The notes under the pieces were generated by a model. The model was not told the origin of the DNA and ran no database searches. It saw nothing but the letters and a program-made list of their open reading frames with translations. Shown here piece by piece: positions 34,160 through 44,199 of a stretch of 64,000 nucleotides of DNA. Position 1 is the first letter of the stretch. Each line of letters opens with the position of its first letter. This stretch comes from Haemaphysalis longicornis (lineage: Eukaryota; Arthropoda; Arachnida; Ixodida; Ixodidae), in NCBI GenBank assembly GCA_013339765.2, contig CM023448.1, forward strand, positions 327,823,441 through 327,887,440, given 5' to 3'. Both the position numbers and the translations under genes were made by a program.

Positions 34160-35550
34160 CGACACTGGGACCGTTGCCAGGAGTTCAAACAAATAGCCCA
34201 GTGGCGAAGTCAGCACCACATTGCAGGCGAAAGTTCTCGCGGCAGAATGCGGACGAGCTAGGCGTTGAAAACTCTGTCTTCTTGCAAAATACAAAGTCAC
34301 GTCCGCGCGCACCCAAGCACAAGGTTCGATCATTGTTGCACCGCGTGTTCAGTGAGAACTCAGTGCATTTCTCGTCCTATCAGCGTTGTTAGAGAATGAG
34401 AAGCGAAGCCACAGCTTGCGTCAGCAAGTAAAAGCCTTTGCCTCGGCGTCGGGCATCAGCTTAAACCAATGTGGACGTTTGTCATTTAAACACGCCCCGT
34501 TTATTGATCGCTCTCCGAACGTCCGGCTAGAGGCCCTGGAGAACTTTCAGTTCGCCGAACGGTGACAAGAGAGCGCCACTGAACGTTCCGCGTCTTCCAA
34601 ACCGCCTTGCATTGCATCCGCAAGGCGGCAGCCCACCGCAGCCAAGTTTTACCCGTGCCATAAAGCGGGAAAATTTTGCCTGGGTGTTTTGTCCTTATTC
34701 TTGTCCTTGTCTGCCAACATGGGAGATACATGCGGTGTACCCTAAATAAGTAATTTGAGGATGCTATAACAGAAGTAGCACTCAGGCGACAGCACAGCAT
34801 GTAGCGCTAAATGTCCTCCTTGCTGGGCCATGCAAGTGCGTGTATGGCAATTGTCATAGTAACAAAGCTAAGAAAAAAAAAAGAGGCAAAGGGGAAAAGG
34901 ACTGCATGACGACGACGATGATGATGATTATGATGATGATTAGAGGACACATTGCGATATTGGGCACTAATGCATGATCATGACAGGACATGTTCGGCAG
35001 TTGGTAACGCATGTTTTTGCATACAGTTAATCGCGAGGAGTGATTAGGGTGTTTTTATTTTTTTTACGACGCACAACGAGTTACGTCACGACCATGTAAT
35101 GTCACCACTCTCTCGACAAATTCTTCTAGTCTGTCCACCTTTGTGTATGTGGGTGTGTGCGAGTGCGTGTGCTTGTGTGTGTGCGCGCGTAGCTACCGTA
35201 GTAACCTCATTACGTAGCAGCCGCTTCTGCTCTTGTTACAAGGCGGCACACATGGTGAACTCCGGCTAAGGCCGCTAAATATCCTTCGAATTAGAACGGC
35301 AACGAAACGAAAGGACTGACCAGACAATTAGGCACCAAAGTAAACGTATTCGTTGCACAGGACACACGCCTCCAAACGAAATGCTTTTGGTTCCATGACG
35401 TCATAACAGCGTAACTTTTCCTAATGTTTTGGTACATGATACAAGGGACATCCTATATATTGAAGTAAAGAGCGAATCAAGCCTATAGCCGTCCAAATTC
35501 TTCGTATATATGCACCACCGACATCGCACTACCATCATCATCCGAGTGTG
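34160..35550. other. Unassigned sequence with microsatellites
   Basis: Contains ATG/ACG trinucleotide repeats (34913-34945) after an A-rich run, and a GT-rich impure tract (35150-35190). No supported gene. Confidence 0.35.
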
Positions 35551-35796
35551 ACCCTGCTGCAAAAGACGAGAGCCCCAGCTGGTTCCCCTTGGACATGCTA
35601 ACGTGTCACTTCAACCATGGTTCCGAAGGCCAACCCCGAAGGACCTGGAAAAGGCAGCGGCAACATTCCCAGCTGGCCTGCTGTTGCGCCGGCGCGAATC
35701 TCGCCTCAGTAAGGACAGGCGGCGACACAATGCACCCCGGAAAGGGCGAGTTCGTCCCTACACGACCACAGCCTGAATACGAGTAAGGCATCAGTT

Positions 35797-36259
35797 TTGT
35801 CGAAGAGGACGTTGCCACCCAACGCCCCAGTGTTCGCACCATGGCACTTCCTGATTCCCCCAAAAGGAGCCCTCGAAATTTCCGTATCGTCACCGCCATC
35901 TCAAGACGCGAATCGATGCATGATAGTGGAAGCAATGAGCTTCATCGAGGACGTCACACGCAGTCCGGCCGAGTTGGACGGAAAGATAGCGGGCACCACG
36001 AACATGATCAACGCCATCACCGACAGCAGCGGACTCGCCCAAGAGTTCGACACGACCTACCTACTGGGCTTGAGGGACGCGAACTTCGTGTGCAGCGGTG
36101 CATGCCGCATGCACCCGTCTCGGCAGTAACCCGCTCTTTAGAGGCCTCGAAGATGACAACTTCACGTACACCCTCATCGACAGGCACTACACCGAATGCC
36201 CGTCACCTGAGTACCTGAATCGGCGCACCATAGTGGAGCCGAAGACGTTATTCATGTAA
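35797..36259 (+). pseudogene. Conserved-looking coding remnant of unknown protein, frame broken once
   Basis: Frame 35797-36126 has natural protein composition in its second half (from about 35920: V-E-A-M-S-F-I-E-D-V). The sense continues in the next frame from about 36120 (N-P-L-F-R-G-L-E-D-D-N-F-T-Y) to a TAA at 36257-36259, followed by AATAAA at 36354-36359. So it reads like a final exon or retrocopy with one frameshift near 36115-36127, or a splice junction there. I do not recognise the family; an M13-metallopeptidase-like origin crossed my mind but I cannot show the zinc motif. Confidence 0.4.
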
Positions 36260-36359
36260 AACCTTACAGCTTAGCACGCGTCTAATATATGCAAATTTCC
36301 CAAATTTAAAAATGGGCTAACCTAGTGTGTTCACGTGAACTTTAAATCTCGATAATAAA

Positions 36360-37562
36360 ATTAGGTTTCAATCACGCATTGCGCTTTCGTTGTTCGTTAT
36401 GTAGGTAGTAATCATCCACAGAATAGTACTCAACCTTAAGACAAACGTGGCCGTTTGTAGGTCAATTGTGAGCTGTAGACGCAAAATAATTATTGGTGTT
36501 GACACTACGTATACCCCTGATTAGAGCGAGAAACGGCTCGCGGGGACTTTCTGCGCCTTTTAGCAGTTCCGTGGAAACCTCGTGAGGAATGATAGTTCGA
36601 TGGGCGTGGATGTTGCACGCATTATTCTCTCAAGGCTGGTTTTGGAAGCCTTTTTGAGCTTAATCTTAGGTGCTTAAAGTTGTAGGCACACCTATCGGAG
36701 ACTTCCGCCTTAGGGGCGATGCAACGGTGCTAAGGGAGCGCCCTAACTATCTAAGGTCTTGATGTGCTCTTTGTTTCGTGAGTTGTGCTGCTTTCTAGTC
36801 CTCCGGATGCCCGCGCCCATGTTTAATGCAATTATTTTTGGCACACATCAATCACTGTGGCATTTCCGTTATTTCTAACCTCTTACACAAAGCAAGGAAA
36901 TTAAACAAGAAAAATAAATTCCAGCACTGTTTCAGGTGGCAACCAAACGTGTACGCTTCGTGCTTTAGAAACGGGAGCCGTTTGTTAAAATTCACGGCAG
37001 ACGACTGATAGGTTTCATTTTCATTTTTTTTATTATTACCTTAAAGGGACATTACATAAAGGGTGGGGTTACAAAAAAACGTACGAAAAAGCCATGAATT
37101 AGTTTGAAAAATGGCATGTGACGCTATGCATAAATGTTGATGGACAGGTGACTGCTGCAATATGGTGCATTCCAGTCTTTTGCTGCACGAAGAAAAAAAT
37201 TTTCAGAAGAAAAGTTTTTCAGAGCACTGACAGGTGTTTGCAATAGATGTCATCTGCATGCAGTACACTGACGCTGGCTATACGTTTTTTTCTGGAGATG
37301 CGAGAACACGTGCACATACATTCTACGGTATGTATATCACTTATTGTGTAGTGTGCATGTGGTTACCAGTGATGTTTGTGCATGTTCCAGCCTACATGGT
37401 GCCTCTTGGTACACGCATTTCACCTACTTTCAGTGCACTTGAAGTTGTGAAAGCTTAAGAGCTCCGCCTAGTCTTCGGCGCTTAGCAAGGTCTCATACTG
37501 CACCCTCTGTACATAGTGGAGTAAATAAGCGGTAGATTCTTACGCTCATAACAGCTAGGGCC
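36360..37562. other. Unassigned intergenic sequence
   Basis: No domain or structured repeat recognised. CTTAAAGGGACATTAC at about 37042 looks like part of a dispersed repeat. Confidence 0.35.
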
Positions 37563-38142
37563 GAGCGTCGGCAGAAAACGGAGAGGAGCGTCTTTCGAAG
37601 GGTGAGACAGTGGAACCTAGACATCCTGATGTGCTAGCTAGGGGCTACACCACCGCGCGGCACAAGCGCAGACACCGAAACAATCCGGCATCTGAGCTTA
37701 GTGATTCCCATTTATACCGATTTAAACTAGTGACTTTAGTAAGTTTGAGAATTGCGAGAAAGCTGAGGGAACTTGTATAACCGCTATTTATCAGATCCAG
37801 TTGCACCTTTCGCATTTTGTAATACCTCTTAAAACGCAGCCAAATTGGTATTCATCAGTTTAGAAAACGGAGTCCCATTCGTGGAAAGCAGTGCGCAAAA
37901 GGTAGCGTTTCTATAGCGGCCCGATGCCTGTATGGGGTCTCTACATTTTGTTTTCCCGCCCTGCAAACCAGTCCTTAACGTATCTTTGCCGTACGATCAC
38001 TTAATTCCGTCAGTTCCGGGTTACCGAGGAGGTGCTGTCGAACAACTTAATCAAGCCGTGCGCATGAAGCGTGCCATGGACGCGAAGCACGCCAGAACAA
38101 GCCCAAAACAACTGCCGCTAAAGCAGACGACAAAGCCGTCCC
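37563..38142 (+). repeat. Dispersed 0.58-kb repeat, copy B
   Basis: Reverse-orientation counterpart of 10190-10765, ending about 10 bp before the left arm of the inverted repeat at 38153. Confidence 0.7.
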
Positions 38143-38152
38143 TCCAACGCGC

Positions 38153-38507
38153 CCGGCGGCGTATTCCCAAACCATATCCCGTAGGGGCCCAGGCCGACCA
38201 CACCCCCTTCAAACGGCGACGTCACAGCGTGACGTCACTTTCTCTTCGTACGCCGACTTCATGCGACGGGATTTTTTTTTTTTTTTTTTCTCGTTTTGGG
38301 CGGCGGCCGATAGTTTCGCTCCGTGCGCGAGGCTGGGGCTGAGGCGTTGGGGAGCTGACGCACATTTAGTAGAAGTTAAAGGCTCAACCACATGCAGCGT
38401 ACTTTCGGCGTTTTCTCACGTGGCGACGCGAGCTGACGCGCGAGCAACGCTGATGTCTACGCTCGCCAGATATCGGCGTCGACGCAGCGCGAGAAAGCAG
38501 CGGAAAG
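38153..38507 (+). repeat. Left arm of a 350-bp inverted repeat
   Basis: Pairs with 40467-40808 over nearly its whole length, including a T-run, GGGCGGCGGCCGATAG, GGGGAGCTGACGCACATTT and ATGTCTACGCT. The arms enclose about 1.96 kb containing a tandem duplication, a SINE and a hAT MITE. Confidence 0.85.
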
Positions 38508-38690
38508 GTGGCAGCAGCGGTCGGGTTTCACGTCCTTCTCGTGCTTTGGGGTCATTCCTTTCAGCAGAAGAGAATCAATTTCTTTTTAACGTGCGGTTAT
38601 CGGGTGCCTTGAGACAAATTGCAAGCTATTTCTGTTCGAAAGCGGTCATTCATTTGTGGCTTGTTTGGTTTTCATCGGGGAGATCGGGTA

Positions 38691-39050
38691 TTTGCGATAG
38701 CTTTTTTTTTAGTTAAATAAGGGAGCTCTGGCTACGTCGCTTGTAGCATTAGCATGATGGGGCTTGGCTGCAAGATTGGTGCGTGACGACCAAGCCTTAT
38801 CAACGCCAGAATGCTAGCTGCGCATGCCATTCTATTCGTTGCTACCATGGCCTGCGTAGGGAAGACCGAGGTTTTGCGATAGCTTATCTTGACTCAAATA
38901 AGGGGGCTGTGTTTACATCGCTTGTAGTAATAGCATAACTGCCCTCTGATCCAAGATGGGTGCGTAAGAAACAAGCGTTACCACGGCTCAAATCTCTCAA
39001 ACATGGCCAAAGCAAATCACTCGACAATATTCGTTGGCAGCCTCTGTTAG
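38691..39050 (+). repeat. Tandem duplication, about 182-bp period
   Basis: TTTGCGATAGCTT begins at 38691 and 38873. Both units share AAATAAGGG, TCGCTTGTAG and TGGGTGCGT/TGGTGCGT blocks at about 80-85% by eye. Confidence 0.75.
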
Positions 39051-39078
39051 GGCACCAAATTTTTGGGACCCCCGTCTT

Positions 39079-39189
39079 CTCCTGGCGTGGTCGAGCGGTT
39101 GCGCGCTTGTGTGGTGGCGTTTTGTTTAGAAAGTCCATGGTTCGAATCTTGGCGAAACCTCGTTTTTTTTTTTTTTTTTTTTTTTTTTG
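39079..39189 (+). mobile_element. tRNA-Leu/Ser-like SINE ending in poly-T
   Basis: GGTCGAGCGGTTGCGCGC is a good type-II tRNA A box region, and GGTTCGAATCTTGGC a B box with one change, spaced as for a tRNA with a long variable arm. About 27 T follow directly, which would also end pol III transcription. A tRNA gene is unlikely because no acceptor stem closes. Confidence 0.6.
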
Positions 39190-39362
39190 CAATGATGGTT
39201 TCACCGGCTTTTCTTTTCTTTTTAAAGCTAAACAAAGGGGGCCAAATTGCCTTGCCATTTAACCTACAAGTGACGTTCGATGGTACCCTCAGTATCAAGG
39301 CAGCCCCGAAATTTGCTTTCCTCACACTTTGAATACCCATGAAGCTGCAGTCGGTACATAAC

Positions 39363-39678
39363 ATCAAGGTCATAGGCGTGCGCACAGGGGGGGCAGGGGG
39401 GGCGGCCGCCCCCCCTAATCATCTGAAGGGGGCGCCAAATTTGCCCCATGCCTTGCCGATGTAACACATGAAAGTAAAATTTCTGCTCAGAAATATTTTG
39501 TGTGTGTTGCAATTCCATTACATGAAATAAAAATTTTATAACCATCCCTCTTTGCACTGCGTTCGCACCGCAAGGCCTTCAGTGAGAAGAGGTCGGGAGT
39601 TGCTCTGGGGGGGGGGGGCGCAGCGGTAAGACTTTGCCTCCCCAAATTGAGAACTCTGCGCACGCCTATGATCAAGGT
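39363..39678. mobile_element. hAT-type MITE with perfect 8-bp target duplication
   Basis: Target duplication ATCAAGGT at 39363-39370 and 39671-39678. Terminal inverted repeats CATAGGCGTGCGCA are identical at both ends of the 300-bp element (39371-39670). The inside has G-runs and C-runs but no coding sequence. Perfect TSD and TIRs indicate a fairly young insertion by a hAT transposase encoded elsewhere. Confidence 0.93.
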
Positions 39679-39766
39679 TAAATCAAGTAGCAAGTAAAGT
39701 TGTGCTAAGTGCGTCTTCGTTCATCATCCTATGTTACTTTGTTCAGATTTGACGGTAATGACACAA

Positions 39767-40258
39767 TTATAAAAACGGATCAACACGCTCGCTGATGTTA
39801 GCTGCAGATGAGCGACCAACGTACGCGTGTGCTTTCGACCGATTGGGAGCAAACGTTCTGCGCTTCGGTACGGAATCCAAAAGACCACCCCAGATCAAAA
39901 CAACATTTTCGTCTTCACTATAATGATCAAGACTGTTCGCTTTCAGGAACGTAAACAATGGCCACATGTACGTGAAAAAGCGTCCCCCTGCGCGCAGCAC
40001 CGCGCCCAGCGCTAGCTTAACTAGGAACAGGATGGAAGACGAGCGTCTGCAGGCTCGCAAGAGAGTGCGGAGAGTGAGACGCGAGAACAGGTATGCTTGA
40101 AGCTTCCCAGCGGGTACGTCATGCTCGCGCACGGAGCGAAACCATCGACCGCCGCGAAGCAGCGCGACCACAAAATAGCAAAACAAATTTTTGCCTTTTA
40201 CTTTAATGAGAGTGCTTTCCGGAACGTATAGGTACGAAAAGGTTGAAGTCCTAACCAC
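39767..40258 (-). CDS. Uncharacterised 163-codon open frame
   Basis: An uninterrupted frame starting at 40258, hydrophobic in places and rich in Arg/Leu, with no recognised domain. It lies inside the inverted-arm element and overlaps another long frame that enters the right arm. It could belong to an unknown transposon or be chance; no start context or codon bias supports it strongly. Confidence 0.15.
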   Translation of the reverse strand: MVRTSTFSYLYVPESTLIKVKGKNLFCYFVVALLRGGRWFRSVREHDVPAGKLQAYLFSRLTLRTLLRACRRSSSILFLVKLALGAVLRAGGRFFTYMWPLFTFLKANSLDHYSEDENVVLIWGGLLDSVPKRRTFAPNRSKAHAYVGRSSAANISERVDPFL

Positions 40259-40330
40259 GTGGACGCGAAATCACGCGTCGCGCGAGCGTCGGCGTCGTTC
40301 GGCGGCAACGCGCAGACACGGGCACTTTCA

Positions 40331-40413
40331 ATCGCGATTGAAGTGAATCGCGATCGAGGTTTCGAACGCACTCGACCCACTGCCGCTGCTACACGGCACG
40401 TTTCAATCGCGAT
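40331..40413. repeat. Cluster of three ATCGCGAT palindromes
   Basis: ATCGCGAT occurs at 40331, 40347 and 40406, each preceded by CA or GA and twice followed by CGAG. Confidence 0.8.
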
Positions 40414-40466
40414 CGAGAAGTTGCACCGGTTGCATTCGTGTACGCCAGATGGCGCCAGATGGCCCG

Positions 40467-40808
40467 CTTTCCGCTGTTTTCTCGCGCTGCGTCGCCGCTG
40501 ATATCTGGCCAGCGTAGACATACGGCGTTGCTCGCGCGTCAGCTCGCGTCGCCACGCGAGAAAACGCCGAAAGTACGTGCATGGTTGGCCTTTAACTTCT
40601 ACCAAATGTGCGTCAGCTCCCCAGCGCCGCAGCCCCAGTTTCGCGCACGGAGCGAAGCCATCGGCCGCCGCCCAAAACGAGAGAAGAAAAAAAATCAATG
40701 TCGCATGAAGTCCGCCGAAGATAAGTGACGTCACGCTGTGACGTCGCTGTTTGAAGGGGGTGTGGTCGGCCTGGGCCCTACGGATATGGTTTGGGAATAC
40801 GCCGCCCG
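40467..40808 (-). repeat. Right arm of a 350-bp inverted repeat
   Basis: Reverse-complement partner of 38153-38507. A frame reading L-G-L-R-R-W-G-A-D-A-H-L-V-E-V-K-G is open in both arms, and several differences between arms in this stretch are synonymous. Confidence 0.85.
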
Positions 40809-41002
40809 CAGTGCGAGCAGTAGCTGCGCGCGGGAACGCTGGGTAATAGCGCAAGCTCTGCCTTCCCACTTGTCGTCCATGGTTCGGAGAGAGGAGAGCG
40901 GAGCGCACACATGCCGCGGACTCCGCCCCACACACGTGTGGTGCGAGGAGGTTATGTGGCTTGGTGTTCTCGCAGGTGGTCAGCGAGGAATCGCTGTTGC
41001 TA

Positions 41003-41465
41003 GGTCATGTCATGTGACTGACCTTACATGCTTCTGGCGGGAACATGTCACGTGACTAGCTTTACGTGGTTTTGGCGGGAACATGTAACCTGACTATCTT
41101 TACGCCATGTGACGTGCCTAGCGGAAATATGTCACGTGACTAGCTTTACGTAGTTTAGGCAGGAACATGTTATGGGACTAGTTTTACATCATTTTGGCGG
41201 GAACATGTCACGTAACTAGCTTTACGTGATGTGCCGTTATTTTGGTTGGAACATGTCACGTGACTAGCCTTACGGAAGTTATGTGATTTTCATCACGCGA
41301 CTTAACATGATTTTGGTCACGTGACTTGCGTGATGTTACGTGGTCGTACAAGCGGTATCTAAGTTACGCGAGGTAAGCACTGTTACGTGATTTGGGTCAC
41401 GTGAATAGGTTTACGTGATGTTACGGGACTTACGTTACGTGACTAGGTTTACGGGATTTCACGTC
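41003..41465. repeat. Degenerate minisatellite rich in CACGTGAC
   Basis: Irregular units of about 45-60 bp built from GGCGGGAACATGTCACGTGACTAG-like and TTTACGTGATTT-like blocks. CACGTG (an E-box palindrome) occurs at least five times, plus many one-base variants. It ends exactly where the RTE reverse-transcriptase fragment starts. Confidence 0.85.
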
Positions 41466-41466
41466 A

Positions 41467-41855
41467 TCACGAAAGAAATGAAAGGGGGCAAAGCACCTGG
41501 TGAGGATCAGATAACAGCAGACCTCTTGAAGGATGGCGGGAAATTGACTTGAAAAACTGGCAAACCTGTATACGCAATGCCTAATGACCGCGAGTGTACC
41601 GGAATCTTGGAAGAACGAGAACATCATCGTCATCCATAATAAAGGTGACATGAAGGATTTGAAAAATTACAGGCCGATCAGATTACTGTCAGTCGTCTAC
41701 AAGGTACTTACCAAGGTAATCGTTAACAGTATTTCTGCCACCTTAGATCTCAGTCAACCTAAAGAACAAGAAGGGTTCCGTAAAGGCTATTCAACAATGG
41801 ACCATATTCACACGATCAATCAGGTGATAGAGAATTCCGCTGAGTATATGAACGC
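41467..41855 (+). mobile_element. RTE-type LINE fragment (start of reverse transcriptase)
   Basis: Encodes the stretch before catalytic motif A: a K-G-G-K-A-P-G-E-D-Q start, then E-S-W-K-N, N-Y-R-P-I-R-L-L-S-V-V-Y-K-V and F-R-K-G-Y-S-T. An early frameshift lies near 41550. It matches 43656-43262 on the other strand closely and stops abruptly before motif A. Truncated at both ends. Confidence 0.85.
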
Positions 41856-42177
41856 TATCCAACTGAGGGAGCTTCTTGCCTATTGCAGGGTGTGCCACAA
41901 ACCCTGCAGCAATGAGTTCGAGGCTCCACGTAACAAGCAAATGCTTTAACTACACACAAAAATGGCAGCCATGCCACGTTCGGTGATATTCCTGCTGGGA
42001 ACTTTCTGCTAGCAGCAGCGATACATTTAACAGCGGAGCTGTTTGAGCTTTTAGTTCTGCTGTGGAGTGTTTCCGGAAAACTCAGCCCAGCTGGGTGCCG
42101 CCTCCCGTTGCCTAGCAACCATCTGCTATGGCTGCGCCTGCCACAGCCTAGCTTGGATATCACCTACGTGATCACGT
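41856..42177. other. Spacer between the two facing RTE copies, with an RFX-type X-box
   Basis: Not LINE-derived as far as I can see. GTTGCCTAGCAAC at 42107-42119 is a perfect palindromic X-box, the target of RFX factors that control ciliary genes in animals. No exon follows that I recognise. Confidence 0.5.
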
Positions 42178-44112
42178 CATCATCATCATCATCCAGCCTA
42201 TCTACGCCCACTGCAGGGCAAAGGCCTCTCCCATTGATCTCCAATTATCCCGGTCCTGTCTTAACTGCGACCAATTTATCCCCGCAAACTTCTTGATCTC
42301 ATCTGCCCCCCTAACTTTCTGCCGCCCCCTGCCACGCTTGCCTTCTCTAGGTATCCACTCTGTTACCCTTAATCACCAATGGTTATCTTGCCTTCGCATT
42401 GCATGCCCTTCCCACACCCATTTCTTCTTCATTTTCTACTGGAATGTCTTTCACACGCGTTTGTTCCCTGACCCACTCCGCTCTCTTCTTGTCCCTTAAC
42501 GTTACACCTATCATCTCGCGTTCCATTTGTCGCAGAGTCGTCCTCAATTTAAGTTGAACCCTTTTAGTGCACCCCCAAGTTTCTGCACCGTATGTGAGTA
42601 CCGGTAAGATGCAGCTATCATACACTTTCTTCTTCAGGGGCAATGGTAGGCTGCCATTCATTATCTGAGAATGTCTTCCGAATGCACTCCACCGCAGTCT
42701 CATCCTTCTAATTATCTGAGCCTCGTGATTGGGATCCGGGTCACTACTTGGCCTAAGTAGATATATTCGCATACCACTTCCACTGCCTCGCCAACTATCT
42801 CAAACCGCTGGGATCTCCCGAGGCTATTGAGCATTGCTTTAGTTTTCTGCATAGCAATTTTCAGGCCGATGCAAGATTCTACTCCGCTTGTCCGGGGCGG
42901 TAATCGTGCTTTGAAAATTCGTCCATCGAGTTACTTAGCAAGGCCACGTCATCAGAAAATCTGAGGTTACTGAGGTATTCTCCATTAACCTTTACGTTCA
43001 CCGGTTCCCAATCCAATGTTCTGAATACCTCTTGTAAGCATGCTGTGAATAACATTGGAGAGATTGTGTCTCTTTGCCTGGCGACCTTCCTTATAGATAT
43101 TTTACTGCTCTTCTTATGGAGGATGATGGTAGCTGTGGACCCATTGTAGATATCCTCTAGTAATCTTACGTAATGCTCGTCTACACCCTGGTTCCGCAAT
43201 GCCTGCATGACTGCTGAGGTTTCGACCGAGTCAAATGCTTTCTCATATTCTATGAAGGCTGTATATAGGGGTTGAGCATACTCCGCGCATTTCTGTATCA
43301 CCTGATTAACTGTGCGAATATGGTCCTTTGTTGAATAGCCTTTACGAAACGCTGGTTGTTCATTAGGTTGACTGAAATCTGAGGTGGCAGAAATTCTGTT
43401 AGCGGTGGCCTTGGTGAGCACCTTGTAGACGACGGACAGTAAGCTGATCGGACTGTGATTTTTCAAGTCCTCCATGTCACCTTTCTTAAGGATTAGTATG
43501 ATGTTCGCGTTCTTCCAAGATTCCTCTACACTCGCGGTCATTGGGTATTGCGTATACAGGATTGCCAGTTTTTCTAGTACAATTTGCCTGCCATCCTTCA
43601 AGAGGTCTGCTGTTATCTGATCCTCACCAGGGGCTTTTGCCCCCTGCATTTCTTTCAAAGCCTTTTTTACTTTTTCTGTCGTTGCTGTTGGGATGTCTAT
43701 TTCCTATGAACTACTTTCTCGTTCGGCATTATCCTGGATGTCCCGGCTACTGTGCAGATCTCTGTAGAGCTCCTCGGCTACTATAACTATTTTATCCCTA
43801 TTTGGGGTGACATTGCCTTGCTTGCTTTTAAGTGCATGCATCTGATCTTTCCCCATGTCCAGACGCCTCTTCACTGCTTTCAGGCTGCCTCCGTTCTTTG
43901 CAGCATGCTCAACCATCTCCTTATTATACTTCCGTATGTCAGCTGTCTTACGTTTATTGATTAACTTCGAAAGCTCCGCTAGTTCTGTTCTGTCATCTGG
44001 GGTGGAGACTCTCATGCTTTGCCATTTCTTTTTTAAATCTTTCGTCTCATAGGAAAGTTTAGCAGCATCCTGTCTAGCGATCTTACCTCCGACTTCTATT
44101 GTACACTCGGTG
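42178..44112 (-). mobile_element. RTE-type LINE, 5'-truncated, most of reverse transcriptase readable
   Basis: The linker region (44112-43704) has two stops near 43700, followed by a 260-codon reverse transcriptase (43658-42879) and the post-polymerase region (42772-42383, with L-T-Y-G-A-E-T-W). Motif B and motif C (F-S-D-D, versus the usual F-A-D-D) are visible. In motif A the catalytic Asp is replaced by Glu: F-I-E-Y-E-K-A-F-D at residues 135-143. With the frame breaks, the enzyme is dead. The 3' UTR ends in GGCGTAGATAGGCTGG plus ATG repeats, a usual RTE tail. The endonuclease is missing. Confidence 0.88.
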
Positions 44113-44189
44113 AAGCTAGGAAAGTAAGTAAAATTGAAGCACGATAACAATTGTTATCGTGCTTCAATTGCATTTACTTTTCTAGCTGC
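44112..44189. repeat. Long palindrome at the RTE truncation point
   Basis: A perfect 38-bp palindrome (44132-44169, centre AACAA|TTGTT) is extended by imperfect arms to about 39 nt each. It begins where recognisable RTE sequence ends. Confidence 0.9.
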
Positions 44190-44199
44190 GGGCTTCCTT

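Noticed and set aside
39079..39162. Functional tRNA gene
   Set aside because: A and B boxes are present, but the acceptor stem does not close and the poly-T with repeat context points to a SINE.
40198..40935. 245-codon minus-strand frame
   Set aside because: It runs through an inverted-repeat arm and GC-rich flank; only the arm part shows any hint of constraint, reported as a finding instead of a gene.
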